Below, in pieces: positions 33,345 to 40,809 of a DNA stretch of 64,000 bases. Where the stretch lies: contig CBDEUB010000002.1 in the NCBI GenBank assembly GCA_965243145.1, forward strand, positions 124,001 to 188,000. Direction: 5' to 3'. The stretch's first letter is position 1; every line of letters begins with the position of its first letter. Made by a program: the position numbers and the translations under genes. The notes beneath the pieces are model-generated. The model worked only from the letters and a program-made list of their open reading frames with translations. It ran no database searches and was not told the origin of the DNA. Origin of the DNA: CBDBLK01 sp965243145. Its GTDB lineage: Bacteria; Bdellovibrionota; Bacteriovoracia; Bacteriovoracales; Bacteriovoracaceae.

Positions 33345-34316
33345 ATGCGCAACTTCCCCTCGGTTTTACAATCCATCCGCGACCTCACCAAGGAACAAGT
33401 GGATGGACTTTTGGCCCTGGCCAAAAAGTTTAAGAGCTATTCCGACGACTGGCAGGGCCTGCCCATTCCCTTTATCCGCATTCCGGTGGTGGCCACCCTC
33501 TTCCTCGAAGACAGCACCCGCACCAAGTACAGTTTTGCCATCGCCATTCAAAAAATGGGCGGCCAGTACCTGGATTTTCAGGCCCACTTTTCTGGCCTCA
33601 ATAAGGGGGAGGAACTGGACGAAACCCTGGCCACCCTGAGCGTTCAGGGAGTCGATTTGTGCGTCGTCCGCACCGACATCTCCCGCCAATTGGAGGCCTT
33701 CAAGGCCCATCCCCCTCTGAGGATTGTCAACGGGGGGGACGGCACTCACCAGCACCCCTCCCAGGCGCTGCTGGACTTGTTCACCATGCTGGAGGTGGGC
33801 CTGGAACCGCAGGGCAAGACTGTGGCCATTGTCGGCGATGTGGCCCACTCCCGGGTGGCCAACAGTTTGCTGGATTTGCTTCCCTGGTACGGAGTGAAAA
33901 TTATCTTGTGTGGGCCACCCTCATTTATGCCCCAGTCGCTTCCCCCGGGGGTGCAAGTCACCCACTCGCGGGACGAGGCCCTGGCCAGTTGTGATCTGGC
34001 CTACCTCTTGCGCATCCAAAGGGAACGCCATCGGGGCCAAGTGTTGGATTTGTCCCCCGACGAATATGCCCGCGATTATGGCGTGGATTTGGCCCGCTTG
34101 CGCACACTGGGCAAAAACATTCCGGTTTTTCACCCGGGGCCTGCCAATATAGGAGTGGAAATGGCCCAGGACATTTTGTCCGCCCCCCATTACTTTGGCC
34201 ATTTGCAGGTGCGCAACTCGATCTATATGAGAATGGCGATCATGCAGGCGGTTTTGCAAAATAACGACACCACAGTGGGAACCCAGTTTTATGACCGGCG
34301 CATTGATGACTTGTAA
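33345..34316 (+). CDS. pyrB: Aspartate carbamoyltransferase catalytic chain
   Basis: A 323-residue enzyme joining carbamoyl phosphate and aspartate in pyrimidine synthesis. Motifs: carbamoyl-phosphate loop EDSTRTKYSF (the usual FEPSTRT has Leu-Glu-Asp here), VNGGDGTHQHPSQALLDLFT, IVGDVAHSRVANSL, VFHPGPANIGVE. The length is normal for the catalytic chain; no pyrI is seen. The stop TAA (34314-34316) lies within the terminal arm of palindromic element E5, which separates it from carAB. Cluster order pyrB-carAB-pyrF. Confidence 0.95.
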   Translation: MRNFPSVLQSIRDLTKEQVDGLLALAKKFKSYSDDWQGLPIPFIRIPVVATLFLEDSTRTKYSFAIAIQKMGGQYLDFQAHFSGLNKGEELDETLATLSVQGVDLCVVRTDISRQLEAFKAHPPLRIVNGGDGTHQHPSQALLDLFTMLEVGLEPQGKTVAIVGDVAHSRVANSLLDLLPWYGVKIILCGPPSFMPQSLPPGVQVTHSRDEALASCDLAYLLRIQRERHRGQVLDLSPDEYARDYGVDLARLRTLGKNIPVFHPGPANIGVEMAQDILSAPHYFGHLQVRNSIYMRMAIMQAVLQNNDTTVGTQFYDRRIDDL

Positions 34317-34440
34317 TTGCTCACACTTCAGACCATCTTGTGAGTCAGCTTCGCCATCGCTCCTTGCAGCGTGCAGACAAGCACGCCTCAGTCTCTCTGT
34401 CTCGCTTCCCCCCAATCTGGCCCAAATTGTGAGCAATTAC
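34313..34440 (-). repeat. Palindromic element copy E5 (short form)
   Basis: Ends GTAATTGCTCACACTTCAGA (34313-34332) and the matching GTGAGCAATTAC (34429-34440) enclose 128 bp. Its minus-strand frame starts AHNLGQIGGKRDRETEAC but is shifted by indels, so this copy has lost coding continuity. It overlaps the pyrB stop. The arm after it (to ~34482, GTGAGTAGTTAC) matches that after E2. It lies in the leader of carAB and may act on transcription or RNA processing. Confidence 0.82.
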
Positions 34441-34483
34441 TGTGCTTGTATTATAGTTTTTTATTTGAGCGTGAGTAGTTACA

Positions 34484-37400
34484 ATGACTTACCCTAAATC
34501 CCTCCCTGCTTATCTGCATTTTGCGGACGGAACCTGCTTTTACGGGATGACCAATTTGGCGGCGGAGGACTTGCGCCTGAAAGAAGGCATCTGGGGCGAG
34601 GCGGCCTTTACCACCGCCATGAGCGGCCATCAGGAAACTGTCACCGACCCCAGTTTCCTGGGCCAACACATCGTCTTTAGCACCGCCCACATCGGCCACT
34701 ACCCCATGGACGCCAGGGTGGCACAGAGCGGGCGCTGCCACGCCACTTCGATCATCGCCCGCCATTTTGAACCCAACCCCTTGTGGGAAAAGATTGGAAC
34801 GCCCCTTTTCTTCGGCCTGGACACCCGCGCTCTGGTGCGCTACCTGAGGGAAAACCCGGAGGGCCATAAATCGGTGATTTTGGCCACCCCTCAAAACCCT
34901 GGCCGTGCCGCCTTTGAGCGGGCGCAGTTGCATTGCAATGACCTGGCACGAGTCAGTCAGTCGGAAGTGCGGGTTGAAATTGGTGGGGATCGGCCCATCG
35001 TGCTGGTCAATTACGGTTGCAAGAGGGCGATCGTGGAACGGATCAAGTCTCTGGGGTTTCCCCTGGTGAGTGTGCCCCATGTCGCCACCGCCGAACAAGT
35101 GGCCAGTTTTTCCCCGCGCCTGATCTTTTTGTCCAACGGGCCTGGAGATCCTCGTTTGATGGATTTTCAGGTGGAGCAAGTGCGTGCCATGTTGGAACTG
35201 GGGGTTCCCCTGCGCGGAATTTGCCTGGGCCACCAACTGTTGGGGCTGGCGTTGGGAGGCAAAGTGGTGCGCCTGCCCTTTGGCCAACGGGGCATCAACC
35301 ACCCTTGTTTTGATCGCCGGAGCGGCGAGGTCTTGATCACCTCCCAAAACCACGGCTATGCGGTGGAAGCACAGGGGCCAGATACACCGATCTTTGTCTC
35401 CCACACCAGTCTTTTCGACGGCTCGGTGGAAGGCCTGGCCAGTACAGACCACACCATCCGCTCGGTACAATTCCACCCCGAGGCCCACCCGGGGCCAACT
35501 GATGCGGACTCCTTTTTTACCGAGATCGGGGATTATCTGAGTGGCCAAAAGAGGGAACCCGTGGCCTTGGCCCAGTTGAAAACGCCCCCTGCTTGTCAAA
35601 AATTGGTGTCCAAAGACATCCCCTACAAGAGGGTGCTGATCATCGGCTCGGGGCCAATTAAAATCGGCCAGGCCTCGGAGTTTGACTATTCCGGTACTCA
35701 GGCCTGCAAAGTGCTCAAGGAGATCGGCGTGCAGGTGGTTTTGCTCAATTCCAACCCCGCCACCATTATGACCGATCCGGAACTGGCCTTTCGCACCTAT
35801 ATCGAACCCATCACCGGGGACAACATTAAAAAGATCGTCCTCAAAGAGAAGGTCGATGCGGTGTTGTCCACCATGGGGGGGCAGACCGCCCTCAATATTT
35901 GTGTGGAATTGGAAGAAGAGGGGTGGTTTGCACAACACCGGATTACACTCCTGGGGGCGGGGGCGGACACCATCCGCAAAACCGAAGATCGCCAGCGCTT
36001 TGCCCAGGAATTGGAATCCCTGGGGTATCAAACTTGCCGCCGCTTTGAGGCCAGCAGTGCGGAAGAGGCGCAACGACTGGTGGAGTCCGAGGTGGGCCTG
36101 CCCCTCATCATCCGCCGCGACTTTGCCCTGGGGGGCAAGGGGGCCTTGTTGGTGAAAACCGCCGAGGAGTGGCGAGAAGTCTTGGATAGTGGCCTGCAAT
36201 TCCCCATCGCCCTGGAAAAATCCCTCTTGGGATATAAGGAAATCGAGTTGGAGGTTATGGCCGATTGCGTGGGCAATGCGGTGGTGATTTGTTCCATTGA
36301 AAACATCGACCCCTGCGGTATTCACACCGGGGACTCCATCACTGTCGCCCCGGCGCAAACCATCAGTGATCGCTGTTACCAAACCATGCGCACCATTGCC
36401 CTCACGGTGGCCAAACACATGGGGGTGGTGGCCGGAGGGGCCAATGTGCAGTTTGCGGTCAACCCCGACGACGAAGACGACATCGTGGTCATCGAAATGA
36501 ACCCGCGGGTTTCCCGCTCTTCGGCCCTGGCCTCTAAGGCGACGGGCTATCCTATCGCCAAAATTTCGGCCCTGTTGGCGGTGGGGTATTCCCTAGAGGA
36601 AATTCAAAACGACATCACCCGCGCCTCGCCGGTGGCCTTTGAGCCGACCCTGGATTATGTAGCGGTTAAAATTCCGGTCTTTCCCTTCGACAAATTCCCC
36701 ACTTCCTCACAAATTTTAGGCCCTTCCATGCGCTCGGTGGGGGAAGTTTTGGCCTTAGGGGGCAGCTTTAACGAGGCCTTTTTCAAGGCCCTGCGCGCCC
36801 TGGAAATGGGACTGGAAATCCCCGAACTGGCACAACTCAAGACCGCCCCTGTGGGGGTGGATGTAGAGTATTTGCGCAAGCGCCTGGAAAATCCCCACCA
36901 ATTGGGCCTGTTGAGCGCCCTGGAGGCCTTGCGGCGGGGAATGGATGTGGACGAAATCCACCGCCTCTGCCACATCACCCCCTGGTTTATTGAACAAATG
37001 CAAAAGGCGTGCCAGTGGGAAGAAAAAGTTAAAGAGCGGCCCGATTGCCTGCTGGATTTTCACACTTTTCGGGAACTCAAAAGACTAGGATTTTCCGACA
37101 AGCACTTGGCCTATTTGAGCGATCGCGGGCAAGGGGACATTTTCAAACTGCGGGCCAAGGCCCACCAACTCTTTCCCTGCTATAAGGCGGTGGACACCTG
37201 TGCCGGGGAATTTGCGGCGGTGACTCCCTATTTTTACAGCACTTACGCTCAGGAAAACGAGGCGGAAGCTGGCCCAGACGGGGAATTTGCGGTGGCGATT
37301 CTGGGTTCGGGGCCAAACCGCATCGGCCAGGGCATCGAATTTGACTATTCTTGCGTGAAGGCCTGCCAGCATTTGAGAGAGGGCCACATGCGGGCGATCA

Positions 37401-39088
37401 TGATCAATTCCAACCCCGAAACAGTCTCCACCGACTACGACAGTTCCGATCGCCTCTACTTGGCCCCTCTCTATTCGGAAGATGTCTTCGATGTTTTGAT
37501 CAACCAACGGCCCCAGGGGGTGATCACCAGCTTTTCGGGACAGACCGGCATCGGCCTGCGCCGGCACCTGGAACAGGGTTTCCGCCGCGACTTTTTGCCA
37601 ATCAATTTTTTGGGGCCTTCCCTGGAGGCCATCGATTTCACCGAAGATCGCAAACTGTTTGGCGAGATCACCGGGCAGGTGGACTTGGCGCAAACTTCTT
37701 CCCGGGAAGTGCAGGGCCACAAGCACCTGATCAACGCCATGTTGGAGATGGGCATGCCGGTGATCATCCGCCCCAGCTATGTCATCGGCGGGGAGAGCAT
37801 GTATATTTTTCACCGCCACGGGGACATTGATTCCTTGCCCGCCGTGCTCAAACGGCAGTTGCAAAATTCCACCGCCACTTTTCGCGTGGAACGCTATTTA
37901 GAGGGGGCCTTGGAATACGATGTGGATTTGGTGCGCGACCGTTTTGGCCACACCGTTTTGAGTGTATGCGAGCACATTGAACACGCCGGCGTACACTCCG
38001 GGGACAGCGGAATGGTGGCCCCGCCGGTGCTATTGCCTCAGGCCTGTCGCCAAAAAATGGAGCGCATTTCCCGCCAGTTGGCGGAAATGTTGGAGGTGGT
38101 GGGGCCGATCAATTTCCAGTACGCGGTCAAGGGGGACGACATTTATTGTATCGAGGCCAATCCGCGGGGTTCGCGCACTTTGCCCTTCCTCGCCAAGGCC
38201 TACCACATTTCCCTGCCCGGCCTGGCCACCCAGGCGATGCTGGGAGGAGACATTACAGGCGGGAGCGGTGAACAAAGGAAAAACTACGATAAAAGCAAGG
38301 TGACTGTTCACACTTTAGGTCAGATTGGGGTGAAACGAGACAGAGCGAGTGAGGTGTGCTCATTGCACATCGCAGGGAGCGATGGTGAAGTTGAACCACA
38401 CGGAGTCGCCAGGAAGGCGACGAGCGACGACTGCCCCGATGGGCAGTGCCGGAGCAGGATGCGGAGGCAAGATGGCCTGAAGTGTGAGCAGTCATTTTTT
38501 GCGGTTAAGCAGTCGACTTTCCCCTTTGATCGGTTCTTGCAAGACAATATTATCTTAGGCCCCAAAATGCGTTCCACCGGAGAGACTATGGGCCTGGACA
38601 AAATCCGGGAGAGGGCGCTGATGAAAAGCTATCTGGGCAATTACCCCAATCTCGCCCGCATCGGCAAAATGCTCTTTTCCCTGGCGGACAAAAACAAAGC
38701 GGTGGTGCTGCCCTATCTGCGGCCATTGAGTGATCTGGGTTACCAGTTTATGGCCACTCCGGGAACTTGCCGCTTTATCAGGGAGCAGGGAGTGGATTGC
38801 CAGCAGGTGGACAAAATGGGGCGCGCCTCTTCCCGGCCAGCATTGCCCATCTTGCAGGCCTTGGGCGAGGAGGAATTGCGGGTGGTCTTTAACACTCCCC
38901 AAAACACGGGAACCTCGAAATCCGACGGGGAATTGATCCGCAACCGCGCCATTCAATTGGGCATCCCCTGTTTCACCCGCCGGGAAAATATTTGCGCCGT
39001 GATGGAGGCCATTTTGGGAACGGTAAGGCCCCATGGGGCCACACTGGAACCCTGTTCCCTGCAAGAAATCCACCGGCGAGGGGATTGA
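34484..39088 (+). CDS. carAB: Fused carbamoyl-phosphate synthase (CarA-CarB) with palindromic insert
   Basis: A 1534-residue single chain. Residues 1-~350 are the glutaminase (CarA): Cys247 in GICLGHQLLGLA, His331 and Glu333 in FHPEAHPGP. Residues ~365-1534 are CarB with two ATP-grasp halves (LIIGSGPIKIGQASEFDYSG and AILGSGPNRIGQGIEFDYSC starts; EMNPRVSRSSALASKATGYP and EANPRGSRTLPFLAKAYH) and a C-terminal MGS-like regulatory domain (YQFMATPGTCRFI, FNTPQNTGTSKSDG). E. coli CarA plus CarB total 1455. Residues ~1265-1337 are the in-frame product of palindromic element E6, placed in the linker between the second ATP-grasp half and the regulatory domain. It makes carbamoyl phosphate from glutamine, bicarbonate and 2 ATP for PyrB. 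Confidence 0.93.
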   Translation: MTYPKSLPAYLHFADGTCFYGMTNLAAEDLRLKEGIWGEAAFTTAMSGHQETVTDPSFLGQHIVFSTAHIGHYPMDARVAQSGRCHATSIIARHFEPNPLWEKIGTPLFFGLDTRALVRYLRENPEGHKSVILATPQNPGRAAFERAQLHCNDLARVSQSEVRVEIGGDRPIVLVNYGCKRAIVERIKSLGFPLVSVPHVATAEQVASFSPRLIFLSNGPGDPRLMDFQVEQVRAMLELGVPLRGICLGHQLLGLALGGKVVRLPFGQRGINHPCFDRRSGEVLITSQNHGYAVEAQGPDTPIFVSHTSLFDGSVEGLASTDHTIRSVQFHPEAHPGPTDADSFFTEIGDYLSGQKREPVALAQLKTPPACQKLVSKDIPYKRVLIIGSGPIKIGQASEFDYSGTQACKVLKEIGVQVVLLNSNPATIMTDPELAFRTYIEPITGDNIKKIVLKEKVDAVLSTMGGQTALNICVELEEEGWFAQHRITLLGAGADTIRKTEDRQRFAQELESLGYQTCRRFEASSAEEAQRLVESEVGLPLIIRRDFALGGKGALLVKTAEEWREVLDSGLQFPIALEKSLLGYKEIELEVMADCVGNAVVICSIENIDPCGIHTGDSITVAPAQTISDRCYQTMRTIALTVAKHMGVVAGGANVQFAVNPDDEDDIVVIEMNPRVSRSSALASKATGYPIAKISALLAVGYSLEEIQNDITRASPVAFEPTLDYVAVKIPVFPFDKFPTSSQILGPSMRSVGEVLALGGSFNEAFFKALRALEMGLEIPELAQLKTAPVGVDVEYLRKRLENPHQLGLLSALEALRRGMDVDEIHRLCHITPWFIEQMQKACQWEEKVKERPDCLLDFHTFRELKRLGFSDKHLAYLSDRGQGDIFKLRAKAHQLFPCYKAVDTCAGEFAAVTPYFYSTYAQENEAEAGPDGEFAVAILGSGPNRIGQGIEFDYSCVKACQHLREGHMRAIMINSNPETVSTDYDSSDRLYLAPLYSEDVFDVLINQRPQGVITSFSGQTGIGLRRHLEQGFRRDFLPINFLGPSLEAIDFTEDRKLFGEITGQVDLAQTSSREVQGHKHLINAMLEMGMPVIIRPSYVIGGESMYIFHRHGDIDSLPAVLKRQLQNSTATFRVERYLEGALEYDVDLVRDRFGHTVLSVCEHIEHAGVHSGDSGMVAPPVLLPQACRQKMERISRQLAEMLEVVGPINFQYAVKGDDIYCIEANPRGSRTLPFLAKAYHISLPGLATQAMLGGDITGGSGEQRKNYDKSKVTVHTLGQIGVKRDRASEVCSLHIAGSDGEVEPHGVARKATSDDCPDGQCRSRMRRQDGLKCEQSFFAVKQSTFPFDRFLQDNIILGPKMRSTGETMGLDKIRERALMKSYLGNYPNLARIGKMLFSLADKNKAVVLPYLRPLSDLGYQFMATPGTCRFIREQGVDCQQVDKMGRASSRPALPILQALGEEELRVVFNTPQNTGTSKSDGELIRNRAIQLGIPCFTRRENICAVMEAILGTVRPHGATLEPCSLQEIHRRGD
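38301..38494 (+). repeat. Palindromic element copy E6 (long form), inside carAB
   Basis: Ends TGACTGTTCACACTTTAGG (38301-38319) and CCTGAAGTGTGAGCAGTCA (38476-38494), 194 bp, with the 5' arm from ~38275 (AAAAACTACGATAAAAGCAA). It is read in frame as KNYDKSKVTVHTLGQIGVKR to DGLKCEQ. It shares with E3 the internal segment coding DDCPDGQCRSRMRRQ. Confidence 0.93.
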
Positions 39089-39090
39089 AG

Positions 39091-39807
39091 TTGCAGACGC
39101 CGCAAAACGCCCTGGCCAAAACCATCGTCGCCCTGGATTTTGAGAGTCCCGACAAGGCCCGCGATTTTTTGCAAAGGGCGGACGAGACGGGGTACCCCGT
39201 CACCTGGGTGAAAGTTGGCCTGCAACTCTTCTGCGCCGGGGGAAAGGAATTTGTAGGGGAGTTGTCTGAAAAGTACCAAAAGAGAATTTTCCTAGACCTC
39301 AAATTTCACGACATTCCCAATACCGTCTCCCGCGCTATTTTGGCCCTAGACGGTTTGCCGGTGGAATTTCTGACGGTGCATTTGAGCGGGGGGAGAAAGA
39401 TGCTCGAAGGGGCCGCGGCCGCGGCCCAATCTGCTCTGCCCCAGTGCCGACTTTTGGGGGTGAGCTATTTGACCAGTTTGGATGGCCAAGATTTGCAAGA
39501 AATCTATGCTGTTCATCCAGGAAAGGAACAGGCACAGGCGGCCTTTCAACGCCTGTTTCATTTGGGCCAAAGTTTCGTGAGTGGAGTGGTGTGTTCGGGG
39601 TGGGAACTTCCCTGGGTGCAAAATGATTCCCTCACCAAAATCTGCCCGGGTATTCGCTTTAAGGGCGACCTGCTGGGCGATCAAAAGCGCATCTTCACTC
39701 CTGAAGCGGCCTTTGCCGCCGGGGCCAACTATATTGTCATGGGCCGATCCCTCACCCACGCCATGGATTTGCCCGAGAGATTGCGCCGGTTGAGCGAGTT
39801 GGCCTAG
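39091..39807 (+). CDS. pyrF: Orotidine 5'-phosphate decarboxylase
   Basis: A 238-residue protein starting at TTG 39091, 3 bases after the carAB stop, with GAGGGGATTG as ribosome site. TIVALDFESP, VKVGLQLF and the catalytic DLKFHDIPNT (Asp69, Lys71, Asp74) are intact, as are the phosphate-binding PGIRF and AGANYIVMGRSLTHA. It converts OMP to UMP, the last step of the pathway served by pyrB and carAB. Co-transcription with carAB is very likely. Confidence 0.95.
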   Translation: MQTPQNALAKTIVALDFESPDKARDFLQRADETGYPVTWVKVGLQLFCAGGKEFVGELSEKYQKRIFLDLKFHDIPNTVSRAILALDGLPVEFLTVHLSGGRKMLEGAAAAAQSALPQCRLLGVSYLTSLDGQDLQEIYAVHPGKEQAQAAFQRLFHLGQSFVSGVVCSGWELPWVQNDSLTKICPGIRFKGDLLGDQKRIFTPEAAFAAGANYIVMGRSLTHAMDLPERLRRLSELA

Positions 39808-39916
39808 AGTGTTTTTGTGTTATGATAAAAAGGGATGGGAGAAGTTGCCTTGACAAATAATCTCCCTTTTAGTTTTTTTATGTTCTTATTATAATGGAAT
39901 TAAGGAGCATATAGTC

Positions 39917-40369
39917 ATGGCCCACTCTCCATTTACTATTGCAAATGTATTTCTGGCAAAAGGTTTTCAGGAAGTATTGCCTATAACGCCAATGAAATTA
40001 AACAAGCTGATTTATATTGCCCATGGTGTGGCCCTTGCAGTCACGGCCCAACCTCTTATTAGTGAGGCCATACAAGCATGGCAATATGGGCCAGTTATTA
40101 AATCAATCTATCGCCAATTTAAAAAATTTGGGAATAGTTTAATAACGGAATACGCCCCGGTAACTGAATACTCTAATTTAACCGAACAACAAAACTTTAT
40201 TATTACAAGTGTTTGGGATAAATATAAATTTATTGATCCCATTATATTGTCTGCTTTAACTCATCAGGCAGGCACTCCTTGGGATCAGTGTTGGAACCCG
40301 CAGGAACAAAATATAATTATTCAGGATGAAGTTATAAAAAATTATTATAAAAGTTTTTTAAATGAATAG
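39917..40369 (+). CDS. Panacea-domain (DUF4065) antitoxin
   Basis: A 150-residue protein from ATG 39917 (AAGGAG upstream). ITPMKLNKLIYIAHGVALAV, AIQAWQYGPVIKSIYRQFKK and TWDQCW-like ending (GTPWDQCW) are the DUF4065/SocA pattern, known as the Panacea antitoxin domain, which neutralises many unrelated toxins. It overlaps the next gene by 8 bp. AT-rich relative to pyrF; probably acquired. Confidence 0.85.
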   Translation: MAHSPFTIANVFLAKGFQEVLPITPMKLNKLIYIAHGVALAVTAQPLISEAIQAWQYGPVIKSIYRQFKKFGNSLITEYAPVTEYSNLTEQQNFIITSVWDKYKFIDPIILSALTHQAGTPWDQCWNPQEQNIIIQDEVIKNYYKSFLNE

Positions 40370-40757
40370 TAACAAAATCGAAGAATCTACTAAAAAAATT
40401 CTGGGAAATGAGCATAAGAAACTTGCTGTAAATACAAAGGAAGAAATTGCGTTAGCAAAAGCAGATGCAGAATTAGAAGATTATAAAAATACAACAATAT
40501 TGCGGCGCGGATATGGAGTCGAGGTTTTTAAATTTGCAAAAGGATGGATGATTTTTACCGGCGCAGTCCTGTTGATGAATGGCCTTAACATTGGCCAAGT
40601 CATTTTTCATCATTATTTTAAAATCCAGGTTGGGCCATTATTTCAGTTAGAGAGATCTGTTTTATGGGTACTTTTGGGAACAACCTCTTTAAATGTTATT
40701 GCAATGGTTGTTGCTGTTATAAAAGGGATATTCCCAAAAGATACCACAAAATCTTAA
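40362..40757 (+). CDS. Small membrane protein, putative toxin of the Panacea pair
   Basis: A 131-residue protein. A charged ~60-residue N-terminus is followed by two membrane helices (FAKGWMIFTGAVLLMNGLNI and VLWVLLGTTSLNVIAMVVAV). Panacea antitoxins are known to pair with small membrane toxins, and the 8-bp overlap and order fit. Toxin identity is inferred from context only. Confidence 0.6.
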   Translation: MNSNKIEESTKKILGNEHKKLAVNTKEEIALAKADAELEDYKNTTILRRGYGVEVFKFAKGWMIFTGAVLLMNGLNIGQVIFHHYFKIQVGPLFQLERSVLWVLLGTTSLNVIAMVVAVIKGIFPKDTTKS

Positions 40758-40797
40758 ATATTAACTAAAATCGCTATTACCTCTCTTCGAGTTGGGG

Positions 40798-40803
40798 TAT
40801 AAT
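40798..40803 (+). promoter_or_regulatory. -10 box next to the start codon of the 40.8 kb gene
   Basis: A perfect TATAAT ends 6 bases before ATG 40810. No good -35 and no ribosome-binding site can be seen, so the message would be leaderless or nearly so. Confidence 0.45.
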
Positions 40804-40809
40804 AAACCC

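Noticed and set aside
34451..36418. A 655-residue open frame on the minus strand across the carA part
   Set aside because: It is antisense to the strongly conserved carbamoyl-phosphate synthase and has no recognisable domain; it arises from codon bias.
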